From contig JBEBHH010000008.1 in NCBI GenBank assembly GCA_040080965.1, positions 39,848 through 103,847 of the forward strand: 64,000 nucleotides of DNA, given 5' to 3'. The position numbers and the translations under genes were made by a program. This document shows, piece by piece, positions 23,906 to 31,568 of the stretch. The notes under the pieces were generated by a model. The model was not told the DNA's origin, did no database searches, and saw only the letters and a program-made list of their open reading frames with translations. Every line of letters begins with the position of its first letter. Within the stretch, counting starts at the first letter, position 1. The DNA is from SHZI01 sp040080965. Its GTDB lineage: Bacteria > Pseudomonadota > Gammaproteobacteria > Steroidobacterales > GCA-2729495.

Positions 23906-23984
23906 GAGCGGCTTCAGCCGCGACCGCGCGTAACCCGCGACCGTATGCCGCCGACTACCCTGTCGCGGCTAAAGCCGCTCCTAC
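23902..23984. repeat. Inverted pair of palindromic repeat units (REP-like)
   Basis: Unit one (23902-23924, plus): GTAGGA, GCGGC, TTCA, GCCGC. Unit two (23962-23984, minus): GTAGGA, GCGGC, TTTA, GCCGC. The pair fills the gap between two convergent genes and supplies the TAG stop codons of both (23903-23905 and 23981-23983). Confidence 0.9.
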
Positions 23985-25561
23985 AGGCCGAGGGCGCCCG
24001 GGTTCATCAGGTTCTGCGGGTCGACGCTCGTCTTCAGCTCGCGCAGCAGCCGCGCCGCCTCCGGATCGCGCCCGACCATGTAGGGGTAGCTCTTGCCCAC
24101 CTGCATGTGCACGGCGCCCACCGAGGCGAACAGCTCGGCAATCTTCTGCCGCAGCTCGCGCACCAGCGCGCGGCCTTCCAGGTTCTCCGGGTATTCGGGG
24201 AGCATCTTGAGGTAGTCCTGGGGCAGGAACCGCTTGTGGAAATTCGTCCGGCTGTCTTCCCAGTAGAACACCGGCTCGTAGAGGAACGCGTGGGTGTTGA
24301 TGGTCATGTACATGGTGCCCTTGTCCACCTTCGCCTTCCGCATGCGCTCCGCGTTGTCCGCGTACAGCTTCTGCAGTTTCTGGTGGAACTCGTGGGTCTT
24401 CGAGAACGGCATGATGCCGTGCTGGGGCACCCAGCGCTCGCCCTTGGGCCCGAGGATCGGGTACAGCGGGATGAAGGGCATCGCCCGGATCACGGTTGGA
24501 ATGGTATTGGCCGTCTCGGTGCCGACGCCCTCCATTGCCTGGCGGAGCAGCGCAAGCTTGGCATTGACCTCCGCCTGGCACACGCCCTCGACGGTGTAGT
24601 GGGCCGAGTAGTTGTGGCCGGCGAGGAAGCGCTTGCCGGCAGCGGCCATCTTCACCAGCTTGAAGACCGCCTCGACGGGATTCCGGGAGGTCTTTGCCAC
24701 CGCCCAGGCGGCGCCGATGGCGTCGCTGGCGTCGGTGCTGCTCATCTGGCCCTGCTGCAGCCTGGGGTCCAGGCCGAAGTTGTCGGCAACCACGCCCTCC
24801 CGCGCCGCCGCGGCCATGCCGCGCGACATGTTCTCGAAGGTGTCGAAGCCGAAGGACGCCGCGCCGAAGAATGGCGGGCTCTTGATGAGCTTGAGCGTGA
24901 TGCGCGCCTTCACGCCCAGGGCGCCCGCGTCGCCGGTGAAGAGCCCCGTCAGGTCGGGACCGTACCAGCGGAAGAACGGCGCGCCGTTGGCCGCGGCCCG
25001 GGAACTGGTCTTCAGGATCCCGCCATTGGCCAGCACGATCTCGAAGGCCAGCACGGCGTCGGCGGACACGCCGTAGTTGCCGGAACCCAGGCTGGCGCTG
25101 TTCTGGGACATGGAGCCGCCGACCGTGGCCTTGATGCCGGAGAACGGGCCCCAGAAGCTGGTGCGCAGCCCCTTCGCCTTGAGCGCCTGCCATAGGTCGT
25201 TCCAGGCGATGCCCGGCTCGACGGTGACGTACATGTCGCCCTCGTTGATCTCGATGATGCGGTTCAGCCGCCCGGTGTCGAGCAATATCGAGTTGCTCAC
25301 CGTGGGCAGGTAGCCGTCCGTGTAGGAGGCGCCGCCGCCCCGGGGAACCACCGCCACGCCGCTGCCCGTTGCGGTCCGCACGACCTTCTGCAGCTCCTCG
25401 ATGGTGCCGGGCTGGACCACGGCAAGCGGCACCTTGAGCTGGTTGTAGACGTCCATCGCGTAGAAATCGCGATCCGCCTCGCTGGTGAGGACGTGGGCCT
25501 GGCCCACGATGCCGGCGAGGTCGGCCAGCAGGTTGCTGGAGGGCATGGGATTGGCGGACAT
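23981..25561 (-). CDS. FAD-linked oxidase, PCMH type (VAO/4-cresol dehydrogenase-like)
   Basis: Flavoprotein of 526 residues in the vanillyl-alcohol-oxidase superfamily. The PCMH FAD domain spans about 40-225, with VVPRGGGASYTDGYLP and KATVGGSMSQNSASLGSGNYG contacting FAD. The C-terminal substrate domain ends with DPQNLMNPGALGL, the usual DPxxxxNPG close of this family. No signal peptide is seen, so it is probably cytosolic. Typical substrates are 4-alkylphenols, alcohols or 2-hydroxy acids; the one here cannot be told from sequence. It is convergent with the PagL-like gene, and its TAG stop is part of a repeat unit. The ATG at 25561 has GGAG six to nine bases upstream. Confidence 0.85.
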   Translation of the reverse strand: MSANPMPSSNLLADLAGIVGQAHVLTSEADRDFYAMDVYNQLKVPLAVVQPGTIEELQKVVRTATGSGVAVVPRGGGASYTDGYLPTVSNSILLDTGRLNRIIEINEGDMYVTVEPGIAWNDLWQALKAKGLRTSFWGPFSGIKATVGGSMSQNSASLGSGNYGVSADAVLAFEIVLANGGILKTSSRAAANGAPFFRWYGPDLTGLFTGDAGALGVKARITLKLIKSPPFFGAASFGFDTFENMSRGMAAAAREGVVADNFGLDPRLQQGQMSSTDASDAIGAAWAVAKTSRNPVEAVFKLVKMAAAGKRFLAGHNYSAHYTVEGVCQAEVNAKLALLRQAMEGVGTETANTIPTVIRAMPFIPLYPILGPKGERWVPQHGIMPFSKTHEFHQKLQKLYADNAERMRKAKVDKGTMYMTINTHAFLYEPVFYWEDSRTNFHKRFLPQDYLKMLPEYPENLEGRALVRELRQKIAELFASVGAVHMQVGKSYPYMVGRDPEAARLLRELKTSVDPQNLMNPGALGL

Positions 25562-25648
25562 GGCGTGGACTCCTGGAGGAAGCCCCGCGATTATAGATCG
25601 GGTCCTGAAGGAGATGCTGGCCGCCGGGCAGTGCCGGCAGGGGGAGTG

Positions 25649-26638
25649 CTAGGGCTCGGTCGCTATCACGTGCACGGTGCCCGAAGCGTCCCGGTACTTG
25701 AGCTTGTTGTCTGCCTGGTCCACGTACAGGAAGACGCCGCCGGCCGGCGTGGCGGGGGCCGGTGCATCGCTGAGGTACACCACGCCCTCCTTGTCGACGC
25801 TGTGCACCGGGGCGCCGTCCTGGGACTGCACCTCGAACACGGGGACGGACATGGACCCCTTGCCCCGGGCCACCAGGGCCTTGACGTTGCCGGATGCGTT
25901 CTGGGAGCCAAACACGCCTATGGCGGAGTTGTCGTCGACCCCGCCCACGGCAATCGATCCCGAGGCGTTGCCGCCGAGCGGATTGCGGTAGTAGCGGAAG
26001 CCGTTGGTCCCGCCAATCTGGAAATAGGCCTGGGTCTTCGTCACGGGAAAGATCGAGAACGTGTTGGGCACGCCATCGTAGCCGAACTGGATCACGCCCG
26101 GCTGGCGGCTTTCGGGCTGGGTCAGCAGGCGAAGCACTGTGCCCTGGGTCGGGTCCGGGCCGAAGAGCGCGAAGCTGTTTCGCGTGATCTCCGCGTTGAT
26201 CTCCCGGGTATTGGCATCACCGAAATTGATCATCGGCGTGCCACCCAGGAAAGTGTTGTCGAGCTTGCGGGTCTGGCGGTTGAAGCTGAAGAAGAGCGGC
26301 CGGATCGGCGGACCGCCCAGCCCGTCGATGTACTGGATGTAGATCTCCATCTTGTTGTCGCCGTCGGCCACCCAGTAGTTGCCCTCGATGCCGAGGGACA
26401 GTCCGGGTTCACCGAAGAGGTAGGGCACGCCGTCCTTGGTCTGGTTGTAACCAAACAGGATCACCGGATCCCAGGTGGATCCCCAGAGGTTGTCGCCGTA
26501 GTCAATGGCAAAGGGGCCGTTCTCGGGGTGGTCGGCGCTCCAGAGCAGGTCCTCGGACCGGGCAATGGGCGCCTGGAGCAGCATCGCGGCGGATACCAGG
26601 GCCAGCAGGTGGCTGGCAGCACTTGGAAAGTAACGCAT
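25649..26638 (-). CDS. Secreted protein of unknown function
   Basis: Not recognised as a known family. From the ATG at 26638 it is 329 residues, with signal peptide (MRYFPSAASHLLALVSAAML, cleavage near ARSED). The N-terminal half (LLWSADHPENGPFAIDYGDNLWGS, PIRPLFFSFNRQTRKLDN) looks like a beta-sandwich of a surface or tail-like protein. The C-terminal part has Gly/Asn/Ser-rich beta repeats (NPLGGNASGSIAVGGVDDNSAIGVFGS). It closes with DQADNKLKYRDASGTVHVIA, a module often seen at the ends of phage tail or adhesin-like proteins. The open frame extends 83 codons upstream without a signal peptide and is rejected as start. It is divergent from the exported SDR at 26775. Confidence 0.65.
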   Translation of the reverse strand: MRYFPSAASHLLALVSAAMLLQAPIARSEDLLWSADHPENGPFAIDYGDNLWGSTWDPVILFGYNQTKDGVPYLFGEPGLSLGIEGNYWVADGDNKMEIYIQYIDGLGGPPIRPLFFSFNRQTRKLDNTFLGGTPMINFGDANTREINAEITRNSFALFGPDPTQGTVLRLLTQPESRQPGVIQFGYDGVPNTFSIFPVTKTQAYFQIGGTNGFRYYRNPLGGNASGSIAVGGVDDNSAIGVFGSQNASGNVKALVARGKGSMSVPVFEVQSQDGAPVHSVDKEGVVYLSDAPAPATPAGGVFLYVDQADNKLKYRDASGTVHVIATEP

Positions 26639-26774
26639 ACCGGGAACCCCACGTTCTGGGAGGAATGATGGTCCGGCTTCATCATGCGGCCCGCTGCCGC
26701 GAATGGGAAGCCGGCCTGGCGGACCCCGTGCTACGGTTATGTTCACTTCCTCATCGCACCGGAAAATCCAAGCC

Positions 26775-27569
26775 ATGCGCCCCATCGCCCTGTTCATTGC
26801 CCTCGCGCTCCTCGCGGCCCCCGGCCTCCAGGCGGCCGAGGACGCCTCCCCCTTCACCGTCCTGATCACCGGCGCCAACCGGGGCATCGGCTACGAACTG
26901 GCACGCCAGTACGCCGAGCGCGGCTGGACTGTCATCGCGACCGCGCGCCAGCCGAAGGAAGCCGCCGACCTGCAGAAGCTGGCGGCGGAACGGGACAACG
27001 TCCGCATCGAGAAGCTCGATGTCACCAGCGACCGTAGCGTCCGCTCGCTGGCCGCCCGCTACAAGGGCACGCCGATCGACCTGCTCATCAACAATGCCGG
27101 CATCCTGGGGGACACCACGGCCCAGAAGTACGGCACCTACGATTTTGACGTGTACGACGAGGTCGCCGACGTCAACCTGAAGGGCCCGCTGCGCGTGGTC
27201 GAGGCCTTCATGGACAACGTGGCGGCCAGCCGCCAGAAGAAGATCATCAGCATGTCGAGCGCCGTCGGCTCGATCGAGATGACCTTCGGCGGCCAGGTCT
27301 TCTACCGGAGCACGAAGGCGGCACTGAACATGGCGATGCGCACCCTGTCGAAGGAAGTGAAGCGGGACCCGGACCCGAACCGCAAGGCGCTGATCTTCGG
27401 CATGATCAACCCCGGCATCGTGGACACCGGCTTCGCCAAGAACGTGCCGGTGCCGATGATCACGGCGCGGGAGTCGGCGGAGAAGTGCATCGCCGTCATC
27501 GAGAGCTTCACTGTAGAAAAATCCGGCACTTTCCTCGACTACAACAAGGGCACGAAGCTGCCCTGGTAA
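26775..27569 (+). CDS. Exported SDR oxidoreductase
   Basis: A 264-residue short-chain dehydrogenase with a Sec-type signal (MRPIALFIALALLAAPGLQA, cleavage before AED). The cofactor loop TGANRGIGYEL, NNAGIL, catalytic ISMSSAVGS and YRSTK are all present, so an active enzyme is expected. Sec export would deliver it unfolded, so any NAD(P) would have to be acquired outside the cytosol. That is unusual for this family. It is related to the SDR at 21126 rather than to the tandem lipoprotein pair. It is followed after 63 bases by the PQQ-dehydrogenase-like gene on the same strand. Confidence 0.85.
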   Translation: MRPIALFIALALLAAPGLQAAEDASPFTVLITGANRGIGYELARQYAERGWTVIATARQPKEAADLQKLAAERDNVRIEKLDVTSDRSVRSLAARYKGTPIDLLINNAGILGDTTAQKYGTYDFDVYDEVADVNLKGPLRVVEAFMDNVAASRQKKIISMSSAVGSIEMTFGGQVFYRSTKAALNMAMRTLSKEVKRDPDPNRKALIFGMINPGIVDTGFAKNVPVPMITARESAEKCIAVIESFTVEKSGTFLDYNKGTKLPW

Positions 27570-27622
27570 TTGCCGTTTACATAAGCCCGGAAACCGCACA
27601 GACGGTGTAACCGGTGCAACTT

Positions 27623-27652
27623 ATGATGAATCGTGTTTTGTCGATTCATCAT
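27623..27652 (+). promoter_or_regulatory. Perfect hairpin over the start codon
   Basis: ATGATGAATCG (27623-27633) and CGATTCATCAT (27642-27652) form an 11-bp perfect inverted repeat around TGTTTTGT. The GTG start of the PQQ-dehydrogenase-like gene (27633) lies at the edge of the left arm, so an RNA stem would hide the start. A DNA operator is the alternative reading. Confidence 0.5.
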
Positions 27653-30425
27653 TCCAGTGGCGGTGTTCGTGTTGCTCGGCGGCACGGCGCTCGCAGCGCC
27701 CGGCCTCGATGCCCGGCCGGCCAACACCACCTGCCTGGCGCCGGTTCGCGCGGTTGGCGCCGGATCCGTGTCGGCCGACTGGCTGAACGCCGATGTGGGC
27801 GCGGTTGCCACCGCCGGTTCCTTCACCCGTGCGGGCACGCTGTTTACCGTGCGCGGCTCGGGCGCCGACATCTGGGGCGCGGCTGACGAATTCCAGTTCG
27901 CGCACCGCCTCCTCACCGGCGATGGCGATGTCATCGCCCGCGTCACCGGCCTGACCAGCACGGATCCCTGGGCGAAGGCCGGCCTGATGATCCGGGAGTC
28001 GCTCGCTCCGGGTTCGCGCTTCGCCCTCATGATGATGACCCCCGGAAGCAACGGCGCGTCATTCCACTACCGCACCACCACCGGCGGCAGCGCGGCGCCC
28101 AATAACAGTGCCGACCAGGTCTCAACCATCCCCCGGTGGCTCAAGATCAGCCGCCGTGGCAATGCTGTCAGCGGGTATTCCTCGACCAACGGCACCACCT
28201 GGACCCTGCGCGACAGCGTCACGCTGGCATTGCCGGCCACCGCTTACGCCGGACTCGCGGTGACCAGCCACAAGGACGGCACCCTGGCCACCGGCACCTT
28301 CGACAGCGTGCAGGTCGTACCGGGCGCCGGCACGGCATCGGCACCGACGTCGATGTCCGTCGAGGACCCGTTCCCCACCACTCCGGCCTTCACCCAGCCC
28401 ACCAAGCTCCTGCAGGCGCCGGGTGACGCGGCCCGCTGGTTCGTGCTGGAAAAGACCGGCCGCGCAAAGGTGTTCCGGACGGACACGCCGGCGACCGTCA
28501 GCACCTGGCTGGACTTCAGCGCGAAGGTCAACACCAGCTCCGAGGGCGGGCTGCTCAGCCTGGCCTTCCACCCGCTGTATCCCGCCCGTCGCGAGGTCTT
28601 CGTGAGCTACACGACAGGCAGCCCGATGCAGCTCGTGGTCTCGCGACTCCTGCTGAACAACGTGACGACGCCGACCGTCGTGACGGAACAGATGCTGCTG
28701 ACGGTCAGCAAGCCCTGGGACAACCACAACGGGGGCGACCTGGCCTTCGGTCCGGACGGCCACCTCTACATCTCCACCGGTGACGGCGGCAGCGGCGGCG
28801 ACCCGAACGACTACGCCCAGAACAGGACGCGCCTGCTGGGCAAGATGCTGCGCATCGATGCCTGGGACGCCACAGGGTGGCCCGCCCCGCGCTACCGCAT
28901 CCCGCCCGACAATACCTACGCCGGCAATGCCCTCTGCGGCCCCGCCACCAATGCCGCCGCCTGCCCGGAGCTCTACGCGTGGGGCCTGCGCAACCCCTGG
29001 CGGTTCAGCTTCGATGCATCCACCGGGTCGTTGTGGGCGGGCGACGTGGGCCAGAACCTGCGCGAGGAGATCGACGTCATCACCCGCGGCGGCAACTACG
29101 GCTGGCGCTGCCGGGAGGGCATCGCGGCCTACAACACCGCGGGTTGCCCGGCCTCCGGCCTGATCGAGCCCGTCTTCGACTACACGCACACGAGTGGCAA
29201 CGCCTCGATCACCGGCGGCTACGTCTATCGCGGCAACGGCATCCCCGAACTCCGCGGGCGCTACGTCTATGGCGACTTCGCGTCCGGCCGCATCTGGGCG
29301 CTGAAGGACGATGGCGCCGGCGGCTACCAGACCGACCAGCTCGTGGACACGGCGGCCGGGATCTCGAGCTTCGCCGCGGGCAACGACGGTGAACTGTACT
29401 TCAGCGACTACTCCACGGGCCGGCTCCAGCGGCTGAAGGGCTCCGGCGCCGTCGTCCTGAGCGACGTGGTGCCGGACGACCTCGCCGCCACCGGCTGCGT
29501 GAACCCGTCCAACCCGCGGCTGCCGTCCGGCGGCGCCATTCCGTTCGCCGTCAACTCGCCGTTCTGGGCCGACGGTGCCACCAAGGCGCGGCACCTGGCA
29601 GTGCCCGATGGCACGAAGGTCACCGTTACCGCGGGCGCGGACTGGCAGTTCCCCGCCGGCTCCGTGCTGATGAAGACCATGGAACTGGCGGGCAAGCCCG
29701 TCGAGACGCGCCTGCTGATGCGCCACCCGGACGGCGGATGGGCCGGTTACACCTACGAGTGGGACGCAGCGGCCACCAGGGCCACCCGGGTCCGTGGGGG
29801 CAAGACGAAATTCATCAACGGCCAGGACTGGATCTACCCGAGCGAGGGCCAGTGCCAGCAGTGCCACACGACGGCAGCGGGCATCAGCCTCGGGCCCGAG
29901 ACCGGCCAGCTGAACGGTGACCAGCTGTACCCCGCCACGGGTCGGCTGGCGAACCAGCTGGAAACCCTGAGTCACATCGGGCTGATCACACCCGCCATCA
30001 TCAATCCCGCGAGCTCGCCCCGGATTCCGTCCCCGACGGATACCTCACTCGGCCTGGAACTGCGGGCCCGGGCGTACCTGCACTCGAACTGCTCGAACTG
30101 CCATCAGCCGAACGGCCCGACGGGCATGAACATGGACCTGCGCTACACGCTGCCCCTGTCGATCACCTCGACCAGGACGTGCGACATGCCACCCCAGGCC
30201 GGCGACCTCGGGATTGCCAATGCGCGCCTCATCGCGCCGGCAAGCCCGTCCCGGTCCATCCTGTTGCAGCGCATGCTGCGCCGTGATGCCCACGGCATGC
30301 CCCCGCTCGGTTCCGCCCTGGCCGACGCGGCTGGCGCGCAGCTGATCTCGTCCTGGATCAGCCAGATACAGGCCTGCGATGCTGGTGGTGGTGGCGGCTG
30401 CCACGCTGCCGACGGGTCCTTCTGA
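27633..30425 (+). CDS. PQQ-dependent sugar-dehydrogenase domain fused to a diheme domain, exported
   Basis: A 930-residue exported protein. After a signal peptide (FIIPVAVFVLLGGTALAA) comes a DUF1349/laminin-like sandwich (about 35-230; WAKAGLMIRESLAPGSRFALMM). A glucose/sorbosone dehydrogenase propeller follows (about 245-610; SLAFHPLYPARREVFVSY, KPWDNHNGGDLAFGPDGHLYISTGDGG, NYGWRCREG). The C-terminal domain (about 620-930) resembles the HNE_0200 family and has two heme sites, C741QQC744H and C820SNC823H. The design suggests PQQ- or metal-dependent oxidation of an alcohol or sugar with direct electron transfer to heme. The GTG start at 27633 is the only one giving the signal peptide. It overlaps a perfect hairpin. 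Substrate unknown. Confidence 0.85.
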   Translation: MFCRFIIPVAVFVLLGGTALAAPGLDARPANTTCLAPVRAVGAGSVSADWLNADVGAVATAGSFTRAGTLFTVRGSGADIWGAADEFQFAHRLLTGDGDVIARVTGLTSTDPWAKAGLMIRESLAPGSRFALMMMTPGSNGASFHYRTTTGGSAAPNNSADQVSTIPRWLKISRRGNAVSGYSSTNGTTWTLRDSVTLALPATAYAGLAVTSHKDGTLATGTFDSVQVVPGAGTASAPTSMSVEDPFPTTPAFTQPTKLLQAPGDAARWFVLEKTGRAKVFRTDTPATVSTWLDFSAKVNTSSEGGLLSLAFHPLYPARREVFVSYTTGSPMQLVVSRLLLNNVTTPTVVTEQMLLTVSKPWDNHNGGDLAFGPDGHLYISTGDGGSGGDPNDYAQNRTRLLGKMLRIDAWDATGWPAPRYRIPPDNTYAGNALCGPATNAAACPELYAWGLRNPWRFSFDASTGSLWAGDVGQNLREEIDVITRGGNYGWRCREGIAAYNTAGCPASGLIEPVFDYTHTSGNASITGGYVYRGNGIPELRGRYVYGDFASGRIWALKDDGAGGYQTDQLVDTAAGISSFAAGNDGELYFSDYSTGRLQRLKGSGAVVLSDVVPDDLAATGCVNPSNPRLPSGGAIPFAVNSPFWADGATKARHLAVPDGTKVTVTAGADWQFPAGSVLMKTMELAGKPVETRLLMRHPDGGWAGYTYEWDAAATRATRVRGGKTKFINGQDWIYPSEGQCQQCHTTAAGISLGPETGQLNGDQLYPATGRLANQLETLSHIGLITPAIINPASSPRIPSPTDTSLGLELRARAYLHSNCSNCHQPNGPTGMNMDLRYTLPLSITSTRTCDMPPQAGDLGIANARLIAPASPSRSILLQRMLRRDAHGMPPLGSALADAAGAQLISSWISQIQACDAGGGGGCHAADGSF

Positions 30426-30444
30426 CGGCGCCGCTTCGTTCGTC

Positions 30445-31539
30445 CTAGCTGCGCGGTCCTTCCACGACTGAACGCACGGCATCCTTCAGGTGGATTTCCT
30501 GCTGGGGAATCGCCAGCACCACGCCTTCCTGGCCAAAGACCCGGTACAGGGTGCAGTTGAGTTCGTGGAGCACCAGCCCCCGGTTGGCCGGGTCCTCGAT
30601 CCAGCACAGCATCTCGAACTCGAGCCCCGAGCTGCCGAACTGGCGGAGCCGCATGCGGGGTTCCGGCTCGGCGCAGACCTGGCGGTGGCCGTTGGCGGTG
30701 GCCAGCATGAGGGCCATGACCTGGTCGATGTCGGAGCCGTAGGCCACCGAGATCGGGACGCGGAGCCGGTACTTGCGCTGGGGGCTGCCCGACTCGTTGA
30801 CGATCTTGGCCTTGCCCATCACGCCGTTTGGAATGCTCACCTCCACGTCGTCCCGCGTGAGCAGCCGCGTGCTGCGCAGGCCGATGTGCGTGACAGCGCC
30901 CCGCTCGCCCGTGTCCAGCACGATGTAGTCGCCAATCCGGTACGGCTTGTCCGTGAGGATGGAAATGCCGGCGATGAGGTTGCCGAGCGTGTCCTGGGCC
31001 GCAAAGGACAGCGCCAGGCCGAGGATGCCCGCCGACGCCACCAGGCCGGTGACGTTCACGTCCCAGGCCAGCAGGATGCCGTAGACGCCGGCCAGCCCGA
31101 GCATCACCACCATCGTGTTGCGCATGAGGGTGGCCGTGGTGGGCTGGGCGAAGGCCGGCACCGGCTGGCGGCGGCCGAGCGCCGCGAGGATCACGCCCGT
31201 GGCGCGGACCCCGAACACGACCCAGATCAGGATCAGCAGGGTGTCCACGATGGCGTCGAGCCGGCGCTCGGCGCCCTCGCCAAGCTCGAAGGCGGAGAGC
31301 GCGATCAGCAGCCCGAGCAGGAGGATGGACGAGAAGACCGGCTGGCGCGCCGCCCGGACCAGCTGCTCGCCAGCCTGGGCCGGCCACTGGCGGAAGGCGC
31401 GGCGGAGCAGGACCCCCGCCACCAGGTCCACGGCCACGGCGACGACCAGGAAACCCGCGACCGCCGCGAGAATCTGCAGGACGGGCGCCGGGCCCAGGAA
31501 AGACAGCTTGCCGGCAAGCCAGTCACTGAGTTCCTGCAT
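30445..31539 (-). CDS. MscS-family mechanosensitive ion channel
   Basis: Inner-membrane channel of 364 residues that opens under membrane tension in hypo-osmotic shock. The ATG at 31539 has GGAGG eight bases upstream. Four hydrophobic segments are visible. The pore helix and following beta domain contain VASAGILGLALSFAAQDTLGNLIAGISI, KPYRIGDYIVLDTGERGAVTHIGLRSTRL and VSIPNGVMGKAKIVN, all standard for MscS. The C-terminal vestibule (about 255-364) is normal length. It is transcribed with the upstream Lhr gene (29-base gap) but has no functional tie to it. Confidence 0.92.
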   Translation of the reverse strand: MQELSDWLAGKLSFLGPAPVLQILAAVAGFLVVAVAVDLVAGVLLRRAFRQWPAQAGEQLVRAARQPVFSSILLLGLLIALSAFELGEGAERRLDAIVDTLLILIWVVFGVRATGVILAALGRRQPVPAFAQPTTATLMRNTMVVMLGLAGVYGILLAWDVNVTGLVASAGILGLALSFAAQDTLGNLIAGISILTDKPYRIGDYIVLDTGERGAVTHIGLRSTRLLTRDDVEVSIPNGVMGKAKIVNESGSPQRKYRLRVPISVAYGSDIDQVMALMLATANGHRQVCAEPEPRMRLRQFGSSGLEFEMLCWIEDPANRGLVLHELNCTLYRVFGQEGVVLAIPQQEIHLKDAVRSVVEGPRS

Positions 31540-31568
31540 CACGTCCTCCGCACGCCGGGGCTGGCAGT

